This document shows, in pieces, positions 1-6,700 of a DNA stretch of 7,563 bases (positions are counted from its first letter, which is position 1; each line of letters opens with the position of its first letter). The position numbers were made by a program, and so were the translations under genes. The notes beneath the pieces were generated by a model. The model did no database searches. It saw only the letters and a program-made list of their open reading frames with translations, and was not told where the DNA came from. Source of the stretch: Candidatus Omnitrophota bacterium. GTDB taxonomy: Bacteria > Omnitrophota > Gorgyraeia > Gygaellales > Profunditerraquicolaceae. The stretch covers positions 1-7,563 of the forward strand of contig JAPLLM010000046.1 in NCBI GenBank assembly GCA_026387555.1, read 5' to 3'.

Positions 1-1055
1 GTCGCTTCGGATAAATACGCCTGCTGCTCTTTATCAGTGAGCCACTCTAAGAATTTCACTGCCTCTTCTTTATTCTTGGCGCGGGCATTGACCATGAACG
101 ATGAGCCTGCCCCGCCCCAGATGACCATAGGATACTTATCGGAGGCCTTCGGCGGCAGCATTACTCCATAATTTAAATTCGGGTTCATCCCTTTATAAAC
201 ATTCACGCACCACGAGCCGTTAAAAGCAAAAACCGCCCGGCCGTTGGCAAAAAGCTGCTCGGCGTTCTTATTGATCATCGTCACTAACCCGTTGGCAAAA
301 ACTCCGTTCTCCTGCATTTCTTTAAATAAAGACAGCACCCTTACCCAATCCGGATCAGTGTAAGGGACTTTTCCTTTGATTGTAGCCAGCACTTTATCCT
401 TACCCATGATATTAAATGCGTAATTATTGGCAAAACAATCGATCAAAGCGATCTCCCCCCATCCGGAGGCCAGGCCCTGCATTTTAGCCGACTTTATCTT
501 TTTTCCTATATCGAGAAGCTCCTGTAGATTTTTCGGGGGTTCACTGCCTAATTCTTTTAATAATTCTTTGTTGTAGAGCATCTGGATGGTCATTACATCG
601 ATGGGAACACCGTAATAACCCTGGGGGACATTGTAAATATTTCCCGGGCCGAATTCGTTGACTGCCAGCGCCTTGGCGTAAAAACAATTCCTCCATTTGA
701 AATTATCCGCGGCCATATAATTGTAAAGATTTAAGACGTAGCCGGCTTTAATGAAGGAGGCGAAGTCTCTCTTTTCGCCTAAGATCCCGAAGATATCGGG
801 GAGATTCTCGCCCTGGGCTGCGGCGCGCACTTTCTGGGAATATTCTTCGGAGGGAGCATAGAGCTCAAATCTGACTTTTATGCCGGTCTTGGCTTCATAC
901 CTTTTGGCTAATTCCCTGAATGCCGGCTCGCGGTCGGTCATCCAGTGCCAGACGGTGATAGTATTGGCCGAATTTGACGCTTCTTTTTGCGGTGCGCAAC
1001 CCGAAAAAACAAAGGCGGCCAACAAAAAGCCCAAAACCAGCTTTCTGCTCGACAT
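1..1055 (-). CDS. Extracellular solute-binding lipoprotein (family 1, sugar ABC type), 3' end outside window
   Basis: Periplasmic or surface-anchored substrate-capture component of an ABC importer, most like the sugar/oligosaccharide binders (MalE/UgpB-like family 1). The ATG at 1055 is preceded by AAAGGAG at an 8-nt spacing. The N-terminus, with SSRK, a hydrophobic core and FSGC, is a type II signal peptide with the lipidated Cys at residue 20. Family features follow: ITVWHWMTDREPAFRELAKR at about residues 33-52, a DIFG segment near 88, YGVPIDVMTIQMLYNKELL around 148-166, and a late GGAGSSFMVNARAKNKEEAV stretch followed by FLEWLTDKEQQAYL. These are the usual strand-helix landmarks of the two-lobed fold. 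About 351 residues are visible; family members are usually 400-450, so roughly 60-100 C-terminal residues lie beyond the left edge. The permease genes expected next to it are not in the window. The ligand cannot be told from sequence. It was identified by translating the minus strand by eye. Confidence 0.93.
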   Translation of the reverse strand, partial: MSSRKLVLGFLLAAFVFSGCAPQKEASNSANTITVWHWMTDREPAFRELAKRYEAKTGIKVRFELYAPSEEYSQKVRAAAQGENLPDIFGILGEKRDFASFIKAGYVLNLYNYMAADNFKWRNCFYAKALAVNEFGPGNIYNVPQGYYGVPIDVMTIQMLYNKELLKELGSEPPKNLQELLDIGKKIKSAKMQGLASGWGEIALIDCFANNYAFNIMGKDKVLATIKGKVPYTDPDWVRVLSLFKEMQENGVFANGLVTMINKNAEQLFANGRAVFAFNGSWCVNVYKGMNPNLNYGVMLPPKASDKYPMVIWGGAGSSFMVNARAKNKEEAVKFLEWLTDKEQQAYLSEA

Positions 1056-1063
1056 CCTGACTG

Positions 1064-1070
1064 CTCCTTT
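1064..1070 (-). promoter_or_regulatory. Shine-Dalgarno site of the solute-binding lipoprotein
   Basis: AAAGGAG on the minus strand lies 8 nt before the ATG at 1055 and fixes that start. Confidence 0.8.
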
Positions 1071-1087
1071 TACAATTTTAGACAATA

Positions 1088-1116
1088 AGTATAACATCAA
1101 ATTTTAGCCAATTCAA
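1088..1116 (-). promoter_or_regulatory. Sigma70-like promoter (proximal) for the lipoprotein gene
   Basis: Minus strand TTGAAT (1116-1111), a 17-nt spacer, then TATACT (1093-1088). Both hexamers match the consensus well, and the -10 ends 32 nt before the ATG at 1055. It suggests the lipoprotein gene can be transcribed separately from the PilZ gene upstream. Confidence 0.6.
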
Positions 1117-1156
1117 GGTTGCCACAAGGCAAGCTCTTAGGCGGGAATGAAGTCTA

Positions 1157-1185
1157 AATTTAACACAAGTTCACTCCTTGGTCAA
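1157..1185 (-). promoter_or_regulatory. Possible distal sigma70-like promoter for the lipoprotein gene
   Basis: Minus strand TTGACC (1185-1180), a 17-nt spacer, then TAAATT (1162-1157). The -35 is near-consensus and the -10 weaker. It lies in the same 158-bp gap as the proximal promoter, about 100 nt before the start codon. Confidence 0.4.
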
Positions 1186-1213
1186 GATTTTTCTTACCTA
1201 TAATGTAAACGCC

Positions 1214-1528
1214 CTAAGCTGCCCTCAAGACTCTGGATAGGCCCATTAAATCGGCCTTTTCAAGGTTAATTCCGGCTGCGAAACGCCCCGGGGCATCGGG
1301 CCTGGACCAAGCTACCTCTCCGCGGGTGTAAAGCGGCTCTCCGCTATCAGGGATTCTAAGCCACATCTCTAAGGTCGAGCTCGGTTTAAGCTCTTGAGAC
1401 AAAGTCAAACCCAGGCCTTTGGCGCTTACATCCAGCGTCTGGGCCTCGCCCTCGCTTCCGGTGGTCAAATTCAGGAAACGCACCGGCAACTGCGCGGGAA
1501 ATCTCTGGAAAATCCTGCGGTCTTCCAT
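1214..1528 (-). CDS. Possible short product: second PilZ domain alone, from an internal start
   Basis: Inside the tandem PilZ frame, the ATG at 1528 is preceded by AAAGGAGG at a 7-nt spacing, the strongest ribosome site in this part of the window. Initiation here would give a 104-residue single-domain protein beginning MEDRRIFQR with a complete RxxxR and DxSxxG pair. The Shine-Dalgarno bases themselves encode part of the linker (EKGGK). Either the two domains were once separate adjacent genes that lost a stop codon, or the locus makes both a long and a short form. With the upstream frameshift, the short form may be the main functional product. The start is seen in the sequence; its use is inferred. 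Confidence 0.55.
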   Translation of the reverse strand: MEDRRIFQRFPAQLPVRFLNLTTGSEGEAQTLDVSAKGLGLTLSQELKPSSTLEMWLRIPDSGEPLYTRGEVAWSRPDAPGRFAAGINLEKADLMGLSRVLRAA

Positions 1529-1810
1529 CTCTTTTCCTCCTTTCTCTTCTTTTTTGGGGCCGACTCCCCATTTGGCGTGTAGCTGGTCGGGATAATTGCG
1601 CTGCACGAATTGATAAATCTTCTCCTTATCCTTATCGGTTATCTTGGTAAAATAAAGCCCGTAAACATTGTGCCCGTCGACAGGGCGGTGCCAAACTACC
1701 CATGCTTCGACATCCAGGATGCAGTCGTCAGAGAGCCAGATCTCCGCCCGCATAAAATTATCCTTGGGGAGTTTTATGGTGACAGCAGCCATGCACCCGG
1801 TAAAACTCAA
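1214..1810 (-). CDS. Tandem PilZ-domain protein (intact part of a frameshifted gene)
   Basis: PilZ domains bind cyclic di-GMP and switch motility, exopolysaccharide or secretion functions. This frame holds most of a first PilZ domain (DLSFTG signature straddling its 5' end, later VEAWVVWHRP and VYGLYF), a charged linker (GPKKEEKGGKEM), and a complete second PilZ domain. The second domain has the RRIFQR arginine motif (RxxxR), DVSAKG (DxSxxG), then GEVAWSRP and FAAGINLEKAD. The first usable start in this frame is a TTG at 1810, which falls inside the first domain just after its conserved Asp, so it is unlikely to be the native start. The frame stays open back to a TGA at 1882-1880. The missing N-terminus, with the first RxxxR motif, is found in another frame at 1914-1876. 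A single-frame ancestor would be about 230 residues. Two full c-di-GMP motifs in the reconstructed protein argue for a real receptor rather than a structural PilZ. The target is unknown. Confidence 0.85.
   Translation of the reverse strand: MSFTGCMAAVTIKLPKDNFMRAEIWLSDDCILDVEAWVVWHRPVDGHNVYGLYFTKITDKDKEKIYQFVQRNYPDQLHAKWGVGPKKEEKGGKEMEDRRIFQRFPAQLPVRFLNLTTGSEGEAQTLDVSAKGLGLTLSQELKPSSTLEMWLRIPDSGEPLYTRGEVAWSRPDAPGRFAAGINLEKADLMGLSRVLRAA
1536..1543 (-). promoter_or_regulatory. Internal Shine-Dalgarno site before the second PilZ domain
   Basis: AAAGGAGG on the minus strand, 7 nt upstream of the in-frame ATG at 1528. It is an almost perfect anti-16S match at optimal spacing within coding sequence. 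Confidence 0.65.
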
Positions 1811-1914
1811 ATCGGAAACAATGCATCCTGCCCAGACTTCGTCCCCCTCCAGCCTGATTTTGGCCGGCCTGTCTATTTGTCAATTTGCCACCTATGTAAT
1901 TTTCTCTCTATCAT
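1811..1914 (-). pseudogene. Detached N-terminus of the first PilZ domain (frameshifted)
   Basis: From the ATG at 1914 the minus strand reads MIERKLHRWQIDK and stops at TAG (1875-1873). ERKLHR contains the RxxxR c-di-GMP motif expected at the start of a PilZ domain. The main frame resumes as QIDRPAKIRLEGDEVWAG and runs into DLSFTG. The two frames differ by an 8-bp near-exact tandem duplication at 1872-1887. Deleting one copy gives one continuous PilZ domain (WQIDRPAKIRLEG). The ribosome site for this ATG is weak (AAAGAG close by). This is either a genuine inactivating or phase-type mutation, or a sequence error. Confidence 0.7.
1872..1887. repeat. 8-bp tandem duplication that breaks the PilZ frame
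   Basis: TCTATTTG (1872-1879) is followed directly by TCAATTTG (1880-1887), 7 of 8 bases identical. Removing one unit restores one reading frame through the first PilZ domain. Confidence 0.75.
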
Positions 1915-1916
1915 CT

Positions 1917-1964
1917 CATCTCTTTACCGGAGTTTTAAAAGTTGTGCACCAGAGTTACCCCTCA
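1917..1964 (-). repeat. Start-module repeat, copy A (before the PilZ gene)
   Basis: Minus strand order is TGAGGGGT (1964-1957), a 7-nt gap, GTG at 1949, then codons reading V-H-N-F-stop-N-S-G-K-E-M. It is the most diverged copy: a TAA replaces codon 5, and a 5-bp duplication (CATCT twice, 1912-1921 on the plus strand) pushes the module out of frame with the PilZ start at 1914. Without that duplication the GKEM codons would run straight into IERKLHR of PilZ. Confidence 0.6.
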
Positions 1965-2015
1965 AAGATATCCAAAATCTTCAACCGAACCTATTGCTCA
2001 ATAGCTTAAAACCAA

Positions 2016-2816
2016 TCAATATTTATTAATTGCCTCAAAAATAACTTTATAATAATAGTTCCCTATGCCCTGGGTATCAATGAAGCTATTTATTTCCCTA
2101 AAAGCTATTATTTTGTAATTAAAATCTAAGGGGTAGTCTTCTGTAAGCACAGTTGCTCCGCTAGGCACCGTAAAGCGCTTGGCAAAGAAAAAGGTACCTT
2201 TCTTTATTTCGCCTATTCTCGGCTCTTCTGATTCCGATAACCATTCACCATTTTGTTTATAACATGTTATGTATCCTTCATAAGTTTTGCCGATTTCTAC
2301 GTTAACGTCCTTTCTTTTGCCTAAAATTTCGAGGGCAATCTTTTTAGTTAAAAAAGGGTGGTTATAAACACTTGAGATTAATTCTCCTTTGATTTCTCCC
2401 CTTTCATAATAATGCTTTAACAGTATTGTTATAACCATTTGCGTGCTTTTGATTCGAGTAAAAAAATCAGTCCATTCATCTAGATAATCAACTAATTCTT
2501 TATTGCTCTTCGCGGTAGTTACTTTCACTCCCTCAACAAATTCGATTTCATTAGTAGCCTCAGCAATGAATTTAGATTTTTGGTATATATCCAAAAACTT
2601 CCAATCAGTATTCAATACTTCATAACCATCCCATCGGGCGTATTCGAGAGGGAAAAAATAAGTCTCTGGAATCTTATCCTTATCATAAGCATAATCCGGA
2701 TTCAATGTATCCGCGAAAATACAAAAAACGCTTAGAAATGAAATAAACAAGAATAAAATAGCTATTTTTTGCTTTCTACCCACCCGCTTTTTACCGGCGT
2801 TTTGAAAGTTGAGCAC
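2016..2816 (-). CDS. Secreted protein of unknown function
   Basis: A 266-residue protein I do not recognise. The start is a GTG at 2816, backed by AAGGAGGT at an 8-nt spacing. The N-terminus is MLNFQNAGKK, supplied by the start-module repeat, then a basic stretch (RVGRKQK) and a hydrophobic core ending in CIFAD, which fits a type I signal peptide cleaved near residue 35. No lipobox is present. The mature part begins with an aromatic, acidic segment (PETYFFPLEYARWDGYE). It continues with a helical middle (about 80-165, with KHYYERGEIKGELIS and KKIALEILGKR) and ends in a probable beta-rich region (GKTYEGYITCYKQNGEW to YYYKVIFEAINKY). No catalytic motif stands out. It begins 20 bp after the preceding small membrane-protein gene, so the two are probably cotranscribed. 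The gene is clearly AT-rich compared with PilZ downstream. Export is likely; role unknown. Confidence 0.85.
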   Translation of the reverse strand: MLNFQNAGKKRVGRKQKIAILFLFISFLSVFCIFADTLNPDYAYDKDKIPETYFFPLEYARWDGYEVLNTDWKFLDIYQKSKFIAEATNEIEFVEGVKVTTAKSNKELVDYLDEWTDFFTRIKSTQMVITILLKHYYERGEIKGELISSVYNHPFLTKKIALEILGKRKDVNVEIGKTYEGYITCYKQNGEWLSESEEPRIGEIKKGTFFFAKRFTVPSGATVLTEDYPLDFNYKIIAFREINSFIDTQGIGNYYYKVIFEAINKY

Positions 2817-2832
2817 CAGACTGCACCTCCTT
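2787..2832 (-). repeat. Start-module repeat, copy B (fused in frame to the secreted protein)
   Basis: Minus strand AAGGAGGT (2832-2825), an 8-nt gap, GTG at 2816, then ten codons reading MLNFQNAGKK that continue without a break into the secreted protein. It is the best-preserved copy and contains the gene's ribosome site and start codon. Confidence 0.65.
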
Positions 2833-2836
2833 AACC

Positions 2837-3223
2837 CTATTTCCTTTTTAAGAGCTTTCTAATAAGCGCTGCGATTCCGAAAACTGGGAAAATTAACAAC
2901 GAAAGACCGAAAAACCAATCAAAAAATCCCTGTACCCAATCAAAATTAACCCATAAATTCAATATCAACACTGATAAAAATTCGATCATAGCCGTTACTA
3001 TTAGCATGAAGAAAAGTAGATCCCAAGCCCATTTTCTCCCTTTAAGCAAACCCACCACCAAGAATATATAGCCAACAAGGACAGGGAAAACTAATATCGA
3101 AAATATTGTTAATAGATAGAACTCCCCTTCCCTCAAAACGGCTTTCCCTACACCTAGTAACAATACAATCGCCAGTACAAACACAAGAATAAATCTTGTT
3201 AAATTAGGCATCGTCTCCGTCAT
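2837..3223 (-). CDS. Small four-helix membrane protein, paralogue 2
   Basis: A 128-residue, very hydrophobic protein with four predicted membrane segments at about residues 11-29, 35-60, 65-92 and 100-121, ending in a basic tail (KLLKRK). It is a diverged paralogue of the gene just upstream. Shared positions include a WAW motif between helices 2 and 3, FGI.ALIR near the end, and the same length. I do not recognise the family. The ATG at 3223 overlaps by ATGA the stop of an 18-codon leader frame. A second ATG at 3211 gives MPNLTR, which lines up with the paralogue's MLNLSK, so 3211 may be the ancestral start. Neither ATG has a well-spaced Shine-Dalgarno site of its own, which suggests coupling to the leader. 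AT-rich. Function unknown; a role together with the neighbouring secreted or HEAT protein is only inference. Confidence 0.8.
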   Translation of the reverse strand: MTETMPNLTRFILVFVLAIVLLLGVGKAVLREGEFYLLTIFSILVFPVLVGYIFLVVGLLKGRKWAWDLLFFMLIVTAMIEFLSVLILNLWVNFDWVQGFFDWFFGLSLLIFPVFGIAALIRKLLKRK

Positions 3224-3276
3224 CTCTTTGCCGGCGTTTTTAAACTCGTAGCACCGGCGTTTTCAAAGTTGAGCAC
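3220..3276 (-). CDS. Possible 18-residue leader ORF coupled to membrane-protein paralogue 2
   Basis: A GTG at 3276 lies 8 nt after CAGGGGGGT and opens an 18-codon frame reading MLNFENAGATSLKTPAKR. Its TGA (3222-3220) overlaps the ATG at 3223 as ATGA, the arrangement typical of translational coupling. The frame is built from two imperfect copies of the start-module core. Collapsing the duplicate would give a direct fusion reading MLNFENAGKEMTETMPNL with the membrane protein. It may be a coupling leader or just the decayed N-terminus of the gene. Confidence 0.35.
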   Translation of the reverse strand: MLNFENAGATSLKTPAKR

Positions 3277-3293
3277 CAAAATGTACCCCCCTG
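3221..3293 (-). repeat. Start-module repeat, copy C (partly duplicated)
   Basis: Minus strand CAGGGGGGT (3293-3285), an 8-nt gap, GTG at 3276, then GTGCTCAACTTTGAAAACG. A second, imperfect core starts 22 bp later at 3254 (GTGCTACGAGTTTAAAAACG). The module ends GGCAAAGAGATG at 3221, as in copy A (GGTAAAGAGATG). The second core reads EFKNAGKEM in frame with the membrane protein that follows. Confidence 0.65.
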
Positions 3294-3299
3294 AAGTTA

Positions 3300-3686
3300 T
3301 TACCTTTTTAAGAACCTTCTAATAAGCGCTGAAATACCAAAGACTATAGTTATAAGAAAATTGACAGCTATAAACCAACAAAAGAAATTTTCTAATACCT
3401 CTGACAAATTAACCCTGCTCCCTACACCTAAAAAGTATTCCGCTAAAACCTGTAAAATGATTGTCAAAACACTTGTAAATAATAGCTGTTGCCAAGCCCA
3501 TACTTTTAACCTGATTAACCCTATAGACATGATTAAATACCCTATAATAGTAACTACGGTCACTATTAACCCCAGGGATGCGAAAAAGAATTCTCCATTC
3601 CAATCTTTAAACATAATCCATACGGTTCCCTTAGTTAATAAGAATACGAGCAATATTGCTAAAATTCTTTTTGATAAATTCAACAT
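3300..3686 (-). CDS. Small four-helix membrane protein, paralogue 1
   Basis: A 128-residue membrane protein of unrecognised family, with hydrophobic segments at about residues 8-26, 34-57, 62-88 and 101-122, and a basic end (RRFLKR). I chose the ATG at 3686 (MLNLSKRILAIL) because AAAGGAG sits 8 nt before it and because it matches the length and MxNL start of the paralogue downstream. An ATG at 3704 is also in frame and overlaps the stop of the large HEAT gene as TAATG. Shared motifs with the paralogue are WAW before helix 3 and VFGI.ALIR at the end. The close packing indicates cotranscription with the HEAT gene. It lacks the start-module repeat found before the next three genes. Membrane location is well supported; function is unknown. 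Confidence 0.82.
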   Translation of the reverse strand: MLNLSKRILAILLVFLLTKGTVWIMFKDWNGEFFFASLGLIVTVVTIIGYLIMSIGLIRLKVWAWQQLLFTSVLTIILQVLAEYFLGVGSRVNLSEVLENFFCWFIAVNFLITIVFGISALIRRFLKR

Positions 3687-3694
3687 TTTTGCCG

Positions 3695-3701
3695 CTCCTT
3701 T
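3695..3701 (-). promoter_or_regulatory. Shine-Dalgarno site deciding the start of membrane-protein paralogue 1
   Basis: AAAGGAG on the minus strand, 8 nt before the ATG at 3686. It lies inside the longer frame starting at 3704, so the shorter start is preferred. Confidence 0.65.
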
Positions 3702-3703
3702 CA

Positions 3704-6700
3704 TTATGGAAATTTATTGTTAAAATTAGGAATTGGTATATTTACCGGCGCCGGTGGCATTATATTAATCGGAGGAGTATATATCGGAGCCGGAATAATA
3801 GAATGATACGGAGTAATCTGAATACTATTCGGCAGAGGATTAAATGCCGGCTGCTGAAACCTTGGGACAGAAATATTTGGAACAGAAATATCCGGAATTG
3901 TCGGAATCATTTTAAGCCCAAAAGTAGAGCTATAATCAATCTTAGGATTATAAATAGAATTCGGTTGTACAATTTGCTGCCAACCGATATTCATCAAAAC
4001 GCTATTAATCGGAGCTGTTCTATAATTAGATATGTCATCAAACCGTGGGATCTTGTTCTCTATTTTGGGCTGACTTAATGAAAGGACGTCAGAATAAAGG
4101 TTTATTTTGGGTAAAATAGGAGTAGTAAAACCTATTTCGCCAATTATTGTCGAAACAGAATAGGGATGATCAAAATAACCCTTATATCCCGCATGCTGAA
4201 CACTAGGAAAAATAATATATGAAGCATTATACTCTCGCGCAAGCGCATAAGGAGTCATGAATGGAAATTTATCAGCCGTCGAACCAATTAAAACTGGTTC
4301 TCTAATTGATGCTGTCCTCAGGAAATCTAAGTTAACAAATATACCTAAGCCAGGATATCCTGTACCAATAAATAAATTTGCTTTTATATTAGGATTACTG
4401 TAATCTTTCTGTAAAAATTGGAAGGCCTCCGGTACAACTCTATTAGCGTAGCTATTGCCTATAACAATAAGTTCCCGCCCAGAACTTCTCGCATCTTCCC
4501 AAGCCTTATACAAAAATTGGGCAACAGGAGCCACATCATGTGGATGCGCCGGCCAATTCCCGGACCAGTTCCCTTCTCTAAACTCTATTTTCCCACTCGA
4601 AAGCTTATTCATCAAATTCAATGTATCAGTCAAAAGCAGTCCACTTGACCATCCGGCTTCCCTAACACCATTCACCGAATGCTTATCTCCAACGTCCAGC
4701 CCCTCATACACCACCACAATCGCCCCCGGCTTAGACTGATATTCTTTTATCCAGGGCTCTAATTCCTTCAAAACCGGATAAGTTACGATTAGTTTCTGAT
4801 CCTCCGTAAGTTTCTGCGCCAATCCCATCCGTGCCGCCTGGCTTACAGCGGATGAATTATCTTGCAGGCGAGGAATAAGGGCCTCAACGGAAAATCTATT
4901 ATCCGTGCTTTTGCTTAACACATTTACCGCCGCCTCGCGCATCTGCCAACGGGGATCATCCAAGAAAGGCTTTATACCATTGGCGACTACCGGGTTATTT
5001 GCCACCCTGCCCTGCAAACCCTCGAGCGCCGCCTGACACACAGAGAGGTTTTTGTCCTGCAAAAGGCCCATTAAAGGAACTACCGCAGAATCCGAGCTCA
5101 TCTTACCGAAGGCCGTAGCCGCACTCTGGCGCAAAAGCCAATCCAAGCTTCGGGTATTCAATAAGCATACGTTAAATACATCAGGATTATTTATACCACC
5201 CAAACCGATAGTAGCCATGGAACGAACTAAATTATCATTACCGGGTTTCGCCAGCTCCACATACTTTTTCGTCAAATCAGCGTCTCCGACGACAACGGGT
5301 CTTAGAATATTCAGTGTATTTAAAACAATTGCCGGCTCTTTGTAATCAAGAAACGGCTTTAACTCTGCAAGCGGCGCCCCGGGAATCCGGGCAAACCCTT
5401 CCATCGCGGCACCATACACCAACGGATCATCATGCTTCATCAATTCCCTTAACACTGGCAACCCTTCAGGCGAACCCAGTAATCCCAAAGCGATTGCCGT
5501 AATCTGTTTAGTCTCCGGAGGAAAAGGATTGTTGGCTGCCCAAGAGAGCGCCGGGAAAACTTCGGGCATTCCTGTACGGCCTAAAGCCAATAATGCCTGA
5601 TGTTTCATCGCTAAATCAGTACTCTCGATATAAGGCCAGATAATTTGAACTGCTTTTAATGTTCTTGATAAGCCCAAACCGGACAAAATTCTCAACCTCG
5701 TGTTTAAATCCGCCTTAACTAAGGCTTCTTTGACCGTAGACTCGATTTGCGGATAAGTTCCAATATGTTGGACCAATCTGACAACCGCCACCGACGCAAC
5801 TACTTTAGACTTATCATCTAGCTTCTCATGCAAAATAACATATGCCTCGGCTTCATTCCTTGCCCTGTCCGCCAAAGCCGATAATGCTTCAGCTCTTATT
5901 TCTTCATTATACTTCCCCGATACGATTCCGGTAAAAAATCCCTTAACCTCTTCCCCTTTTGCTACACCCAAGCTTTTAATATAAGCGACACGAACAGCGT
6001 CATCTTTTTCTTTATTAAAAATAATTACCAATTTTTCTACTAGCGTAGGGTCTTTGTTTAAATATGCGGATAACGCCAGCGCCGCTTGGGCGCGGACTAA
6101 TGGGACAGGATCATCCAATGCCGCAATGAATATTTCTTTAGTATCGGGGTTATTGAATTTAGATAAAACCGTTATTGCCGCAGCGCGCACTTCCGCTCTT
6201 CCATCTTTCGCCAGCCTAGCCAGCAGAGAAAAAGCCTCATTTCCTTCAATTTGCGCAAGGGCAAATACAACTCTAAGCTTTGTTTCTTTATCTTTCCTGT
6301 GTTTTAATACCTCTTCAAATAATTTTACCGCACGGGGGTCTCCTAATTTTCCCAACGCGGTTATCGCCTCATTGACTACTCCGCGGTTATCAGTTATTAA
6401 AGCAGCAGCAAAAACATCAAACGATCCAAGGTCTTGAAGACAACCCAATGCAAATATTGCGGCGGCACACACACGTTTATCGTTATCCACTGCCGCCTTC
6501 TTAAGAGACGCAACCATGCCTTCATCCCGGTATTTACTCAAATTGTAAGCGGCATAAGCGCGCGTTGCCGGTTTATAACCTTTTGTATTCCACAAAATAC
6601 TTATAAGATGGGGAACAGCGGCACTATCTCCGAGATCTACAAGCGAAGAAACACCCACCATAAACATATAATCATCCCATGCTTTTCCGGCGGCAATATT

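Noticed and set aside
1119..1132. Hairpin TTGCC-ACAA-GGCAA in the PilZ/lipoprotein gap as a terminator or operator
   Set aside because: A 5-bp stem without a T-tract; it lies next to the proximal -35 but nothing else supports an operator.
1868..1890. Programmed -1 frameshift joining the two PilZ frames
   Set aside because: No slippery heptamer is present; the GACAAATAG context does not allow good re-pairing, and the 8-bp duplication explains the shift more simply.
1991..2004. Hairpin CTATT-GCTC-AATAG after the secreted-protein gene as a terminator
   Set aside because: Only a 5-bp AT-rich stem, with no T-tract following on the minus strand.
880..2029. Plus-strand open frames over the lipoprotein and PilZ genes
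   Set aside because: They are antisense to well-supported minus-strand genes, lack ribosome sites and show no protein-like motifs.
3738..3752. TTTACCGGCG near the HEAT gene end as a fourth module copy
   Set aside because: The match covers only about 10 bases, explained by codons of the proline-rich tail; no ribosome site or GTG follows.
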